Part shown: positions 7,368 through 16,817 of the stretch, piece after piece
How positions within the stretch are numbered: position 1 is the first letter of the stretch
How the letters are laid out: the number at the start of each line of letters is the position of its first letter
From: Paeniglutamicibacter kerguelensis
GTDB taxonomy: Bacteria; Actinomycetota; Actinomycetes; Actinomycetales; Micrococcaceae
Direction: 5' to 3'
DNA: 64,000 nucleotides
NCBI RefSeq assembly: GCF_017876535.1
Contig: NZ_JAGIOF010000001.1
Coordinates: 3,720,001-3,784,000 of the forward strand
The notes under the pieces: generated by a model
Databases searched by the model: none
Seen by the model: the letters and a program-made list of their open reading frames with translations, nothing else
Told to the model about the DNA's origin: nothing
Translations under genes and position numbers: made by a program

Positions 7368-9261
7368 TGTTCGTCCTTCCGAAGTTTATTGCGGCGCGAG
7401 CCACGGCATCATTGTCACGCAAGAATCGAGAGTTGGTATGCGCCAAGGGTCCTAGTTGTGTACCCCAGTGGATGGATTCCAGTGGAACCCCCACCACATA
7501 GATTCCTTCTTGCGATGTTCCGTCTGCGGCGATCAGGGCATACGGCTCATGCCCCACCTCGAGCGCCCCTGATATGAAAGGTTCTTGGCCCGGGTTCGGG
7601 ATTTGGAAAAGCCGTCCAGTCCCATCTTCAACGATTTGGCGAAGCAGCGATGAACTACTGCGGGCGGCATGGTTACCTGGTAGGTGGGCTTCAAGCAATC
7701 CAACGCATTCATGCACAATGCCGGGAATCGCAGGTGAAAAAGCCTTGAAACACCCGTCCGATCTTTCAACAACCATGTCGGGGCCGAGTGGGCAAACGAT
7801 TTCGGCTTCCACGAGTGCCTTGAGCTCGTTGATGCGCCGCGCTGGCGGACCGCTAGCGACTGAACCTGCAAAGCCACGTATCCATCCCTGCACATCCTTG
7901 GCATAAGAGTCCCCTGTGAACCCTCCGTACCGTGCCAACCTGCGAATCGCCCCTCTCGCTGCACCAATGGCGACCGCCGCACACTTGGTAGCGCTATGGA
8001 ACCCGTTGACTGCTTCCTCGTAGTCCTCAGCCAAATCGGTTTTCCACCAGTCAAGGAAGCTGTCATAGGTGCTAAAAGTTTTCCCGGCCAGCGGCTTGTC
8101 CATTGCGCCGAAGTCAATCCGATGCTGCTGATTTGGCACGGCGCTTGCCAAGACCGCTTCCATCCCAGCGCTCTCCCAGTTGAAGCTGTCCAGGCCATCG
8201 ACGATGTCCCCGAACGTGCCGGCGAAATACTCTGGGTGCTGCTCGGAAAGGACCCGGTAGTAGGTATACGCCGCATCCTTGACAGCAAGCGGCCAAAGGT
8301 CTTCCAAGAAATTGAGCTGACGTTCCTGGGAGGCAAGGTTTTCAACGATGGCCGGTGTCAGATAGCGTGCGGCAAACTGCGGTGTCATCTGGCCAAAGAG
8401 GCCCTTGGCCCGGTATGGCACTCCGCGTCGCGACCCCGCTAGAAGGATTGGCTCCTGCCCCGATGGCAGATAGGTCAGCGACCCGTCCGCTTCTTCCACA
8501 AAGCGACCGCCTCGGCCTTCGGTAAGAAGTGAGACGTAGTCAAAGAAGTTCATGCCCAATCCGCGAACTGCGATGACTGATCCAGGCTGGATACTGCTCA
8601 AGTCCTGGCTTATCGGGTTGGACGGCAACCCGTAGTAGAGGCCATGATCCGCCGCGAAATCAAGATTTGCTGCTTCCTGTTTATTGGGCAGAGAATCCGT
8701 ATGCCCGGTTGCGATAACGACAACGTCAAACTCGTAGGTTTCGGATTCGGTTTCCACGATGGTTCGGGCACCGACACGGCGAAGGCCCGTCACTTCCCGT
8801 TGTTCAAATGCCACAGTAAAGTTCTCAGGCAGTCGTTCCAGGTCCTTGTCGTAGCACCACTCAAGGTAGTGTCCAAGGATCTTTCGCGAAGGATGGCGGT
8901 GGGGTTCCATCCGGCTTGATTCGGCAAGGATGCCAGTCTCCACGGTTTCTATGGTCCCGTTGGCTACCATTCGGGACCATTCGTAGAGATTTGGGCCTTC
9001 GACGATCGGGCCTTCGCACTGAACCGAACGATCCGTGAAGTGTGTGGCGTCGGCGCACAAGGTGTTCATCAGCAAATGCTGCGGTTGCGCGCTTGCCCAC
9101 ACCCGTCCCCCTCCCGGTTCGAAGGGGTCGAAGAGCGTGACATTTGTTGATACGCCCTGGGCCAGCGCACTATTCGCAGAGAGCCGTTCCAGCACGGATA
9201 TCCCCCGCGGTCCCGCGCCCACAATTGCTATGCGGATCGTAGCTGCACCTGCTTCGGTCAT
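7336..9261 (-). CDS. FAD/NAD(P)-binding oxidoreductase (PF13454-type)
   Basis: A 641-residue protein starting with a dinucleotide-binding motif, IAIVGAGPRGISVLERLS (residues about 10-27), and an early second motif around LFDPFEPGGGRVWASAQP, which is the FAD-NAD(P)-binding family of large bacterial proteins. A second Rossmann segment ends in VVIATGHTD near residue 185, and an ALRGL-like stretch, VIAVRGLGMNFFDYVSL, near 230. The substrate is unknown; relatives sit with peptide, amino acid and opine-like metabolism. It overlaps the permease upstream by 4 bp (ATGA) and the AhpD gene downstream by 32 bp, so it is firmly part of the ABC/opine operon. Confidence 0.82.
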   Translation of the reverse strand: MTEAGAATIRIAIVGAGPRGISVLERLSANSALAQGVSTNVTLFDPFEPGGGRVWASAQPQHLLMNTLCADATHFTDRSVQCEGPIVEGPNLYEWSRMVANGTIETVETGILAESSRMEPHRHPSRKILGHYLEWCYDKDLERLPENFTVAFEQREVTGLRRVGARTIVETESETYEFDVVVIATGHTDSLPNKQEAANLDFAADHGLYYGLPSNPISQDLSSIQPGSVIAVRGLGMNFFDYVSLLTEGRGGRFVEEADGSLTYLPSGQEPILLAGSRRGVPYRAKGLFGQMTPQFAARYLTPAIVENLASQERQLNFLEDLWPLAVKDAAYTYYRVLSEQHPEYFAGTFGDIVDGLDSFNWESAGMEAVLASAVPNQQHRIDFGAMDKPLAGKTFSTYDSFLDWWKTDLAEDYEEAVNGFHSATKCAAVAIGAARGAIRRLARYGGFTGDSYAKDVQGWIRGFAGSVASGPPARRINELKALVEAEIVCPLGPDMVVERSDGCFKAFSPAIPGIVHECVGLLEAHLPGNHAARSSSSLLRQIVEDGTGRLFQIPNPGQEPFISGALEVGHEPYALIAADGTSQEGIYVVGVPLESIHWGTQLGPLAHTNSRFLRDNDAVARAAINFGRTNIAALESAQRA

Positions 9262-10226
9262 TCGGATGCCTTTTCACTCTTGCGGTAGCCCCGGAGGTAG
9301 AAGTACGCCGCTCCGGTCAACAAGATTGCCGTGCAGACAGCCAATGCTGAGGCTTGCCCCAACTGCTGCTGGTCGAATGCCAATGCCCTGATTTGGAGCG
9401 GCACGGTGACTGCGGAACCCGAAGGGCCGCCTCCATTCGAAAGCAGGTAGGGAACGTCAAAGTCATACGCCGTCCAGATGGTACGCAAGAGCATGCCGGC
9501 AAGCACCACGGGAATGATCGAGGGGAGCGTTACCGCCGTGAAACGGTGCCACCAGCCGCCACCATCGATGGCGACCGCCTCGAATAGGTCCTTCGGGATC
9601 GACTGAAGCCTGGCAAGGACGACGATGATGAAGAACGGAGAGTATTTCCAGACATTTACTGCAACCAACGTCGGCATCATCATCGCTGGATCGGAAAGCC
9701 AATTGAGCGGCTGATCGATGAATCCAACCTTCATCAGGACATAGTTGACTACGCCCGTGACGTCGTTGAACATGAACCTGAAGACCAGTGCAGCCACGAT
9801 GGCCGGAACCATGTACGGGATGAGAACCAAGACACGGGCGATACGTTGGCCCTTGAGGTTCAGGTTCAGCAGCATTGCCACTGCGACGCCCAAAACAACC
9901 TGCAGAATCATGTTCGACGTTGTCCAGCTGATGCTTCTGAAGAACGAGTCGCGGGTATTTGCATCGGCAAAGATGGCAACATAGTTTTCCAACCCCACGG
10001 GGGTTTTCATGCCCGTGTTGATGTCAACCAGGTTGAAGCTGTTGATGACTGCGACAATGAACGGGTAGACGGCGAAGACCAGGATAAGAACCAACGCCGG
10101 CGATATCAGCAGATATGCCAATGCTCTGTCGCTAAGGTAGCGTTTCGGCTTTGGCTGTTGATCCGAACCTTGTCCACGGCGAACAACCAACGATTGCTTG
10201 GGCGCTTTCTCAAGTGTCGTGCTCAA
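9258..10226 (-). CDS. ABC transporter permease, MalF-like
   Basis: A 322-residue inner membrane permease of the CUT1 (sugar-type) group, with six or so helices (first at YLLISPALVLILVFAVYPF). The cytoplasmic EAA loop, EAVAIDGGGWWHRFTAVTLPSI near residues 215-235, docks to the ATPase. It partners the MalG-like gene immediately upstream (4-bp overlap) and the binding protein. No ATPase gene is present in the operon, so a shared MsmX-type ATPase elsewhere is expected. Confidence 0.9.
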   Translation of the reverse strand: MSTTLEKAPKQSLVVRRGQGSDQQPKPKRYLSDRALAYLLISPALVLILVFAVYPFIVAVINSFNLVDINTGMKTPVGLENYVAIFADANTRDSFFRSISWTTSNMILQVVLGVAVAMLLNLNLKGQRIARVLVLIPYMVPAIVAALVFRFMFNDVTGVVNYVLMKVGFIDQPLNWLSDPAMMMPTLVAVNVWKYSPFFIIVVLARLQSIPKDLFEAVAIDGGGWWHRFTAVTLPSIIPVVLAGMLLRTIWTAYDFDVPYLLSNGGGPSGSAVTVPLQIRALAFDQQQLGQASALAVCTAILLTGAAYFYLRGYRKSEKASE

Positions 10227-11143
10227 CCCTTCACAGCTCCTTCAGTCAGGCCAGCAACCAGCCACTTTTGTGCCATGAAGAACAGAATCATGACCGGAAG
10301 AATGATGGTGAGAGCTGCTGCCATGAGCAGGCCCCACGATTCGGTACCCATATGTCCCATCAGCAGGAACACTGCCGGGTTTGCCGGGAGCTTTTCATTG
10401 CTCGTCATGAGCGTGGAAGCGAATAGGTACTCGCTCCAGGCTGCGTTGAAGGTGAAGATTGCGGTTGATGCAATTCCTGGCAGGGTTTGCGGCAGTACGA
10501 CTCGAATGAATGCCCCGAAGCGGGTGCAACCATCAATCATTGCTGCTTCCTCGGTATCGATTCCCAAACCCGAGAAGTACGAGCGCAGTATCCACAGGGC
10601 AAACGGCAGCAAGGTCGCCACGTACAGCACCGCAAGCGCTGCGCGGTTATCACCCAGACCATTTCCGAAGAGAATTTGTGTAATCGGAACCAAGACCAAA
10701 ATGGGCGGCAAGAGGTAGGCGAGAAGTGACAGTTCGCCAACGGCACGAACCCCCTTGAACTCGAACCGGCTCATTGCATAGGCCGCCATGATGCCGAAGA
10801 CCAGGGCAACCACGGTGGCTATCGAGGAAACGATCAGGCTGTTGGTGAGGTACTGCTGGAATCCGTAGACTTCAAAGAGATCGATGAAGTGCTTGAACGT
10901 CAGTTCCTTCGGGAAAATCGTTGGCGGGTACGCGGCGATTTCCGAGTCAGGACGTATCGCATTCACGACGATCCAGTACATGGGAACGATAGCGGTCAAG
11001 ACGACCGTGACAAGTGCGGCGTATTGCAATGTCCGCCCAAGGGTTGCCATGGGGCTACGTTTCTTTGCAGCTGCCCTGCTGACGGGAGCAATGGGTTGGG
11101 CAGCTCGTGAATTGACGTCGATACTCATCGGGTCAGCGCTCAT
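10223..11143 (-). CDS. ABC transporter permease, MalG-like
   Basis: A 306-residue permease with an N-terminal cytoplasmic stretch, a first helix at LQYAALVTVVLTAIVPMYW, and the EAA-type loop EEAAMIDGCTRFGAFIRVVLPQ near residues 195-215. The PDSEIAAYPPTIFPKELTFKHF segment after the first helix is typical of CUT1 MalG-type subunits. It sits 30 bp downstream of the binding-protein gene and overlaps the second permease by 4 bp. Confidence 0.9.
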   Translation of the reverse strand: MSADPMSIDVNSRAAQPIAPVSRAAAKKRSPMATLGRTLQYAALVTVVLTAIVPMYWIVVNAIRPDSEIAAYPPTIFPKELTFKHFIDLFEVYGFQQYLTNSLIVSSIATVVALVFGIMAAYAMSRFEFKGVRAVGELSLLAYLLPPILVLVPITQILFGNGLGDNRAALAVLYVATLLPFALWILRSYFSGLGIDTEEAAMIDGCTRFGAFIRVVLPQTLPGIASTAIFTFNAAWSEYLFASTLMTSNEKLPANPAVFLLMGHMGTESWGLLMAAALTIILPVMILFFMAQKWLVAGLTEGAVKG

Positions 11144-11173
11144 TTCGGAGTATGTGGAAGACCGGGAACATGG

Positions 11174-12649
11174 CTAGATGATTTCCGGTTTCCATGACGG
11201 ATTACTCTTCCGGAAGCTGTCGACGATGTCTTGCATTTTCTTGCCGGCGTCTTGCCAGGCTTCCTTGGTGTTTCGGTTCTCCAACAGGATCTCCTGGAAC
11301 ATCACGCCGTCGACTGCGGGGGCTGCCCAAATCTGTGAACCGAATGGAGCCAAATTCGTGATTCGTTTTTCGTACTTTCCGTCGACTACCGCACCCATGC
11401 TGACGGAAGCCGTCATGGAGTTTGGGGCGCAATCCATAAAGGTCTGAACCCAGTCGCCATGCTTCTTGAAGAATTCTTCCTTGGGTGTTGCCAGCTCTTT
11501 CTTGAACTCCGCCATGACACTCTTCAACGGTGGGAGCAGGTGGCCGGGAACCGTTTTCGCGAAGGCGAGTGCATCGGGACCTGTGGTCAGCCGCTTCAAG
11601 AATTCGCGTGCCATCTCCGGGTTGGCTGTCTTCGAATAGATCGCGTACTGCTGGCTTGAGCCAAAGTGCAGATCTCCGGTCATGAAGTCTCCGGCCGGGA
11701 TGCGCATGACGCCTGTCTTTGCGGCCAGTTCCGGGTCACGCTCTGCGATGACGGCTCCCATGCGTCCGGGGAATGTGGCAAAGGCAGCTTGGCCGGCCGT
11801 GTATGCCGAAACGATGTCTCCGAATGCAGCGTTGTGCATGGATTTCGGTGCAAACTTCATGACTGATACGAATTTTTCAACGGCGCCGAGGACATCGGGG
11901 TTGTTGAAAGTGACGTTGCCTTCACGGTCGAAGTAGTCGTGGCCTGACTGGTAGATGTACGGAGCAAAGAACTGCAGGGGCAGCTGCGGGGTCGGGCCGA
12001 CTGCCATGGCCATGCCGGCGATCCCGTCCTTGCCGTGGAGGGTTTCGATGGCGTTGTAGTACTCGTCGAAGGTCTTGGGGACGGTTAGCCCGGCACCTTC
12101 CAACAGATCCTTGCGGTAGTAGACCAGCGACGAATTGGATTGCAGCGGCATGGCAACGTCGTGTCCATCGACGATGATGCGGGTGCCGTCCATGAAATCA
12201 TCGGCCCCGATCTCTTGGATCAGATCATCCAGGTTCGACAGATGACCGGCACGAGCGAAGTCGGGGAATGAACTCACCGCCGGGGAGAAGATTCCGACAT
12301 CCACCTTGTTCTGGAATGCTGTCGTGAGGTACTGGAGCTGGTTGGCATCAGCGTAGACGGTTACCTTGACGTCCATGTCGGGAAAGTCTTTTTTGAAGTT
12401 CTCAATTGTCAGGTTGTAGAAGGCGAGTGTGGCCGGATCGTTTTCTACCGTGTACAGCGGAATGACGTTGCTGGTCTTTCCTGGCGAGCCAGCGTTTGAA
12501 GCGGTACCCCCGGCACAGGCGCTGAGGAGCACCGAGGCCGAAAGACCCATGGCGCCTGCAAGGAATCCTCGGCGTCCAATGTCTCCATTGACCAAACGCT
12601 TTTTGAGGTTCCGTAGAGTTGCGTGTTCGCTTTCCATTCCAGCCTTCAT
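11174..12649 (-). CDS. ABC transporter substrate-binding lipoprotein (CUT1-type), Tat/lipobox
   Basis: A 491-residue extracytoplasmic binding protein. The N-terminus has a twin-arginine segment (GDIGRRGFLAGAMG) followed by a lipobox ending LLSAC near residue 39, so it is exported and lipid-anchored. The body is a type-1 extracellular solute-binding fold (TVENDPATLAFYNLTIENFKKDFPDMDV, LYYNAIETLHG, AAFATFPGRMGAV). The family suggests an oligosaccharide, but the operon with an opine-dehydrogenase-like gene argues for some other ligand. The start at 12,649 is chosen because AAAGGAG lies 7 bases upstream. Only 2 bp separate it from the preceding gene. Confidence 0.9.
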   Translation of the reverse strand: MKAGMESEHATLRNLKKRLVNGDIGRRGFLAGAMGLSASVLLSACAGGTASNAGSPGKTSNVIPLYTVENDPATLAFYNLTIENFKKDFPDMDVKVTVYADANQLQYLTTAFQNKVDVGIFSPAVSSFPDFARAGHLSNLDDLIQEIGADDFMDGTRIIVDGHDVAMPLQSNSSLVYYRKDLLEGAGLTVPKTFDEYYNAIETLHGKDGIAGMAMAVGPTPQLPLQFFAPYIYQSGHDYFDREGNVTFNNPDVLGAVEKFVSVMKFAPKSMHNAAFGDIVSAYTAGQAAFATFPGRMGAVIAERDPELAAKTGVMRIPAGDFMTGDLHFGSSQQYAIYSKTANPEMAREFLKRLTTGPDALAFAKTVPGHLLPPLKSVMAEFKKELATPKEEFFKKHGDWVQTFMDCAPNSMTASVSMGAVVDGKYEKRITNLAPFGSQIWAAPAVDGVMFQEILLENRNTKEAWQDAGKKMQDIVDSFRKSNPSWKPEII

Positions 12650-12651
12650 TG

Positions 12652-13680
12652 TCAGACTCCTTTGGGTAGTGCGAGGTGATCGAGGAACAGGTCGGTGGTA
12701 ATCGGATCGGCTTCCAGGGGGACGCCAACCGCGAGAAGTTCTATGTTGCCGAGCAACGCGTCCATTGCCGGTGTTTCTATCCCCAAGGTCCTGGCCAAGG
12801 AAGCCCACTGCGCCACGCCGAATGGGACGTCGTCAGCGATATACCGGTAGTCGAGACTTGGTGGGGATGGAACCCGCTCGAAATTGGCGAAGTTGAGCAG
12901 GCACTCGACAATTCCATTGCCCGCCATGCCTTCTTCCCCGTAGAAACGAATCATCCATTCACGAACGGTGAGTGCCTCGGCTCCGACGCGTCGAGCAATT
13001 TCGATTCGTTCGGCATCTATTCGTTCGATGAGACGTCCAGCGGCAGGTGACAACCCATTGCGGTAGAAATTGAATTCTTCGCCATTCTCAACACGGATCG
13101 CGTTGAGTAGCACCACGCTGGGGTGAATCATATGGTTCGTGTTGGACAGAGACGTTGTGCTCAAATCGCTCGCGGTAAGTTCCGGCAGGAAGCGCTCGAA
13201 CAAGCTCAATAGTTCCTGTGTCGCAACAAGCGATTCAGCGGCGAACGGGAGGGAATGCTTGAGTGTGTGAGATCTAAGGTTTCCGTTCGCGATGGTTCCC
13301 GAGACGGGGAATCCGGTGGTCTCTGCCAGGCGTGGTGGAACCAACGACCATTCCTCGAACCACTTCTTGACCCGCAAAACGCCACCAAATCCGCCTGGTG
13401 CAAGCAACAGCGGCTTGCCGCAAAGCGCAAAGCGAAGTGGTTCAATGGCTTCACGAAGCCTGCGCGACTCGGTGACGACGATTGCGGCTTCGAATTGTTG
13501 GCTCGCTGCTTCCCGAACCGATAGCGAAATGACGTCCACTGCCACCAAGCCGCCATCTCGTTCTACTGCTACGACTGGAACTTGATTGCTTGCACTGAGA
13601 TACACCATCTCGCCAGAAACGGATGCAACATATCCAGCAACGTTGACAGCTTGCTGGTCTCCAAAAATAAGAATGGACAA
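12652..13680 (-). CDS. Opine/octopine dehydrogenase-family NAD(P) enzyme
   Basis: A 342-residue protein. The C-terminal domain carries the octopine dehydrogenase signature NTNHMIHPSVVLLNAIRVENG (residues about 180-200) with the catalytic-type HP pair. A long helical bundle follows (GRLIERIDAERIEIARRVG). The N-terminal Rossmann part starts SILIFGDQQAVNVAGYVAS, with a degenerate glycine motif. The family joins or splits amino acid-keto acid secondary amines (opines) with NAD(P)H. The TTG start at 13,680 has GGAGG 6 bases upstream. It is the first gene of the six-gene operon, opposite the GntR gene, and the operator-like repeat at 13,737-13,752 overlaps its promoter. Confidence 0.72.
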   Translation of the reverse strand: MSILIFGDQQAVNVAGYVASVSGEMVYLSASNQVPVVAVERDGGLVAVDVISLSVREAASQQFEAAIVVTESRRLREAIEPLRFALCGKPLLLAPGGFGGVLRVKKWFEEWSLVPPRLAETTGFPVSGTIANGNLRSHTLKHSLPFAAESLVATQELLSLFERFLPELTASDLSTTSLSNTNHMIHPSVVLLNAIRVENGEEFNFYRNGLSPAAGRLIERIDAERIEIARRVGAEALTVREWMIRFYGEEGMAGNGIVECLLNFANFERVPSPPSLDYRYIADDVPFGVAQWASLARTLGIETPAMDALLGNIELLAVGVPLEADPITTDLFLDHLALPKGV

Positions 13681-13736
13681 CTTTCACCTCCGACTCTCGA
13701 TTACCCGTGTGACCTGAGTAACAGTTCAATCTAAAA

Positions 13737-13752
13737 CTTGAGTCGTGTCAAG
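13737..13752. promoter_or_regulatory. Inverted repeat and promoter element between the opine operon and gntR
   Basis: CTTGA at 13,737-13,741 and TCAAG at 13,748-13,752 form a short palindrome. On the minus strand it overlaps TTGACA (complement of 13,746-13,751), a consensus -35 box for the operon at 13,680. A GntR protein bound here would block it. Confidence 0.5.
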
Positions 13753-13810
13753 AAAAAATCCAACTTAAATTTCAGTAGAATTTTTCGGATTGGATTGGTA
13801 CTCTTGCGAA

Positions 13811-14491
13811 ATGATGACCTCCTCCAAGGTGTCGCTTGTCGACCGTGCCTACGACCTAGCCAAGGGTCGAATTCTCAGCGCCCAGCTCATGCCAGATTCG
13901 GTCATTGACGAGAACGCCCTTGCCGCCGAACTCGGCGCCAGCAAAACGCCTGTCCGCCAAGCACTGGTCAGGCTGTCTTCCGAGGGATTCATTCGGATAC
14001 TCCCCCAACGAGGAACACTGGTAAACCGAATTTCTGCAAACGACATCCGTCATGTCTACTTGCTTCGTGCGCTCCTGGAGCCAGCTGCAAGTGAAATAGC
14101 CGCTTTGAAAGCTACAGCTGCCCAGATCGCTTATCTAGAGGACCTGGATGAAGTGTTCCAACGGAGCGATGAAAATTCCCCGGACTTGGACACCCACAGT
14201 TCCATCCACGTTGGCATTGCTGCGCTTGCGGGCATTCCAAAGATGACCAAGATTATTGCCGAATTGCAGGACCAGATGCATTGGTTCTTGTCTGTTCGTG
14301 CGGCCGAAGGTGGCCCAATGCCACCGCGACACAGGCACACTGAACTCATCGACGCTATCAAGAGTGGCGATCCACATCGTGCCCGACTAATCACCGAAGA
14401 GAGCATTGCCAGGTCACGCGCACAGATAACTTCGCAGATGGCCCAAGAGCAAGAATATGGCCTGCTTACCGGCAAGGGCGACACCCGCTAG
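13811..14491 (+). CDS. GntR-family regulator, FadR/FCD type
   Basis: A 226-residue regulator. The winged helix lies at residues about 8-70 (AYDLAKGRILSAQLMP, ALAAELGASKTPVRQALVRL), and the all-helical FCD effector domain about 80-210. That domain holds the metal-binding histidines in the THSSIHVGIA and RHRHTELIDAI segments, as in FadR-group proteins that bind carboxylates. The ATG at 13,811 (or 13,814) is taken; a TTG at 13,790 adds residues of no family match. It is divergent from the opine-type operon and most likely represses it until the imported ligand or a product appears. Confidence 0.85.
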   Translation: MMTSSKVSLVDRAYDLAKGRILSAQLMPDSVIDENALAAELGASKTPVRQALVRLSSEGFIRILPQRGTLVNRISANDIRHVYLLRALLEPAASEIAALKATAAQIAYLEDLDEVFQRSDENSPDLDTHSSIHVGIAALAGIPKMTKIIAELQDQMHWFLSVRAAEGGPMPPRHRHTELIDAIKSGDPHRARLITEESIARSRAQITSQMAQEQEYGLLTGKGDTR

Positions 14492-14645
14492 ATTACGCAG
14501 GCCCTTGGCATTCGAAGGTTAGAATTTCCCATATTCCGGGTTGAAGCAAAAGGTCAGCTGTGCGAATCCCCACGAGGTTGCAGGGGTATCGTCACCGTGT
14601 TGCTCGCAGCATTTCGGCAGCCGACATAAAGCTTAGGCACAAAAA

Positions 14646-14689
14646 GTGCAGGGGCATGGCTTCCAAATGCGAATGCCATGCCCCTGCAC
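14646..14689 (-). terminator. 15-bp hairpin terminator with T-run on the minus strand
   Basis: Arms 14,646-14,660 and 14,675-14,689 are perfectly complementary. Read on the minus strand the stem is followed by TTTTT, so it ends the enoyl-CoA hydratase operon, and it may also stop gntR transcripts from the other side. Confidence 0.85.
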
Positions 14690-14736
14690 CTGGTTTCCAT
14701 CAGGACTGCGTTGGCGGTGACCCCGCGGCGCTGATC

Positions 14737-15555
14737 CTATGCTGCGCTCCACGTAAAATTGGGTTTTTCTCCGGCCAAAAACGCTGCCTGCCCAACTCGG
14801 AAGTCCTCGCCATCCGGTACTTGCGCCCATTCGGCATCCCACAACGCCGCGCTGTCTTGGTCATCTGCGGCAACCATGGAATCAATGAGCGCCTTCATGG
14901 TGTGGATCGAGTACTGGGAGCGCTCGGCGATTCGCAAGACCAACGACCGGCCGAACTCCTCGAATTCTTCCTCCGGCACGGTTTCGGTCAGCAGCCCCCA
15001 ATCCGCCGCTTTCTTCGCCGGAATCAGGTCTGCACTGAACAGCACGTATTTTGCCGTGTCGGCGCCCAGACGCTGGACCAGACGCTCGATGCCGCTGCGT
15101 GGATAGATGATGCCAAGTTTGGACGGGGTTACCGCCAGTTTCACCGTTTCGGAGGCAATGCTCATGTCACAGGCCGATGCGATCTGCCACCCGCCGCCCA
15201 TGCAGATCCCTTCTACCAACGCAATGGTTGGCTTGGATGCCGACTGGAGCGCGGCGTCGGCCTCGCTGAGCCGGTCAATCGCCTGCCCGGCGGCGCCGTT
15301 GTCGAAGAGCACCTGGTGCAACTCATTGATCGCGGCACCGGCGGAGAAGTCCTTTCCCGCACCGCGCAGCGTGATGACCTTGACCCGCGGGTCGGCGTCT
15401 GCCCGTTGCACTGCCTTCACCAGGGAAATGCACATGTCCCGGGTCATGGCGTTGCGTTGGCGCGGATTGTCGATCACGATCCGGCCGATGCAACCATCAA
15501 CATCGAGGGCGATCTGCCCGCACTCGGTGGCGGCCATCAGGGTTTCCGTACTCAT
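14737..15555 (-). CDS. Enoyl-CoA hydratase/isomerase (crotonase family)
   Basis: A 272-residue crotonase-fold enzyme with the oxyanion-hole segments GAGKDFSAGAAINEL (residues about 66-80) and VEGICMGGGWQIASACDM (about 114-131). The first catalytic glutamate position of true hydratases is not conserved in the usual form (LAVTPSKLGIIYPRSG), so isomerase, lyase or hydrolase activity on a CoA thioester is equally possible. It is the last gene of the MatC-CoA-transferase-crotonase operon, with a 4-bp overlap with the CoA-transferase gene. The likely order of work is import of an acid, CoA transfer, then hydration or cleavage. Confidence 0.87.
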   Translation of the reverse strand: MSTETLMAATECGQIALDVDGCIGRIVIDNPRQRNAMTRDMCISLVKAVQRADADPRVKVITLRGAGKDFSAGAAINELHQVLFDNGAAGQAIDRLSEADAALQSASKPTIALVEGICMGGGWQIASACDMSIASETVKLAVTPSKLGIIYPRSGIERLVQRLGADTAKYVLFSADLIPAKKAADWGLLTETVPEEEFEEFGRSLVLRIAERSQYSIHTMKALIDSMVAADDQDSAALWDAEWAQVPDGEDFRVGQAAFLAGEKPNFTWSAA

Positions 15556-16793
15556 CGTGATGCCACTCCGCTCTGGCTCAGCACCTTTGGTTCGCGAACA
15601 ATGCCCTCGGTGACCAGCAAATCTATCTGTTCCGCGGACAGCCCCATGAAATCCAGGATCTCTCGGCTGTGTTCCCCGAGCGCAGGCGGTGCCTGCCTGA
15701 CCGGGGTGGGCTCATTGTCGACGCTGATCGGCCCGCGGAGGACACGCAGGTTCGAACCATCCGCCCGCTGGGTATCGGCAATGAGCTTAAGCGCCTGGGC
15801 CTGTTCGCTGTTGACTGCCTGCAAGTAATTGAGCACCGGCCCACACGGAATGCCAACGGCATTGATCGCCTCAATCCATTCACTGGCCGGCCGATCAACA
15901 AGGACTTTCAGGATGCACTTGTTGAGCTCGTCCCTATTGATCGCCCTGTCCCGACCCGTGCCGAAGCGCGGGTCGTCGAAGAGCTCGGGGCGATCCAGGA
16001 TGGAGCAGAACGCCTTCCACTGCGCCTCGGTTGCGACCGCCACCACGATGTTTTCCGTGGCTGTGGCAAAGGCGCCGTAGGGCGCAATCGTCGGGTGGTT
16101 GTTGCCCTGCGGCACCGGCGCCTGGTTCAGCGACAGGGCGGTCTGGCCCTGGAACGCGGAGAGCCCGAGCGCGGTTTCAAACAGGGAGGTGGAAACCCGC
16201 GCGGTCCCGTTGCCGTTCAGTCGAGAGTAAAGCGCGCTCACCAACGCGAAGGCCGCGGTCATGCCCGTGGCAATGTCGACCAGCGGGATCCCCACGCGGT
16301 AGGTTTCCTCGGCGTTCTTGCCCGTCACGGAGGTCAACCCGGAGGCCGCCTGAATCACCTGGTCCAGTCCGGCCCTGTCCTTCCACGGTCCGGCCGCGCC
16401 GTACCCGGTGATCGAGGAGACGACCAGGTGCGGGTTGATTTCACGCAGCCGGTCCGGGCCGAGCCCCATCTTTTCCATCGTACCGGGCTTGAAGTTTTCC
16501 ACCAGCGCATCGGCGTCGGCCAGAAGCCGGTCCAGCAGGACCCGGCCTTCCTCGCTGTAGAGATCCACGGAGATGGACTTCTTGTTGCGGTTGGTCGAGT
16601 CGAAGTACAGGCTGTGATCCCCTTGGAAGGGAGGCCAGGCGCGCGAGGAGTCTCCCCCGCTGATTGTCTCGATCTTGATGACCTCTGCACCCATGTCGGC
16701 GAGCAATGCCGTGCAGTAGGGGCCGGCAAGCGCTCGGCTGAGGTCGATGACTCGGATTCCGTTCAATGGCAGCAAGTGGTGCTCCTTGGTCAA
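15552..16793 (-). CDS. CaiB/BaiF (class III) CoA-transferase
   Basis: A 413-residue transferase. Family landmarks are LNGIRVIDLSRALAGPYC (residues about 9-26), ADMGAEVIKIE, DLYSEEGRVLLDRLLADADA, VENFKPGTMEKMGLG, and SSITGYGAAGPWKDRAGLD. The aspartate of that last segment (GLDQVIQAASG, near residue 162) is the position of the catalytic carboxylate. It moves CoA between carboxylic acids. With a MatC-type carrier upstream and a crotonase downstream, a dicarboxylate or branched acid is a plausible substrate; itaconate- or mesaconate-like routes use the same enzyme types, but no citramalyl-CoA lyase is present. Confidence 0.9.
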   Translation of the reverse strand: MTKEHHLLPLNGIRVIDLSRALAGPYCTALLADMGAEVIKIETISGGDSSRAWPPFQGDHSLYFDSTNRNKKSISVDLYSEEGRVLLDRLLADADALVENFKPGTMEKMGLGPDRLREINPHLVVSSITGYGAAGPWKDRAGLDQVIQAASGLTSVTGKNAEETYRVGIPLVDIATGMTAAFALVSALYSRLNGNGTARVSTSLFETALGLSAFQGQTALSLNQAPVPQGNNHPTIAPYGAFATATENIVVAVATEAQWKAFCSILDRPELFDDPRFGTGRDRAINRDELNKCILKVLVDRPASEWIEAINAVGIPCGPVLNYLQAVNSEQAQALKLIADTQRADGSNLRVLRGPISVDNEPTPVRQAPPALGEHSREILDFMGLSAEQIDLLVTEGIVREPKVLSQSGVASR

Positions 16794-16817
16794 GGTAGTG
16801 GTGAGTGGCGGAGGGCG

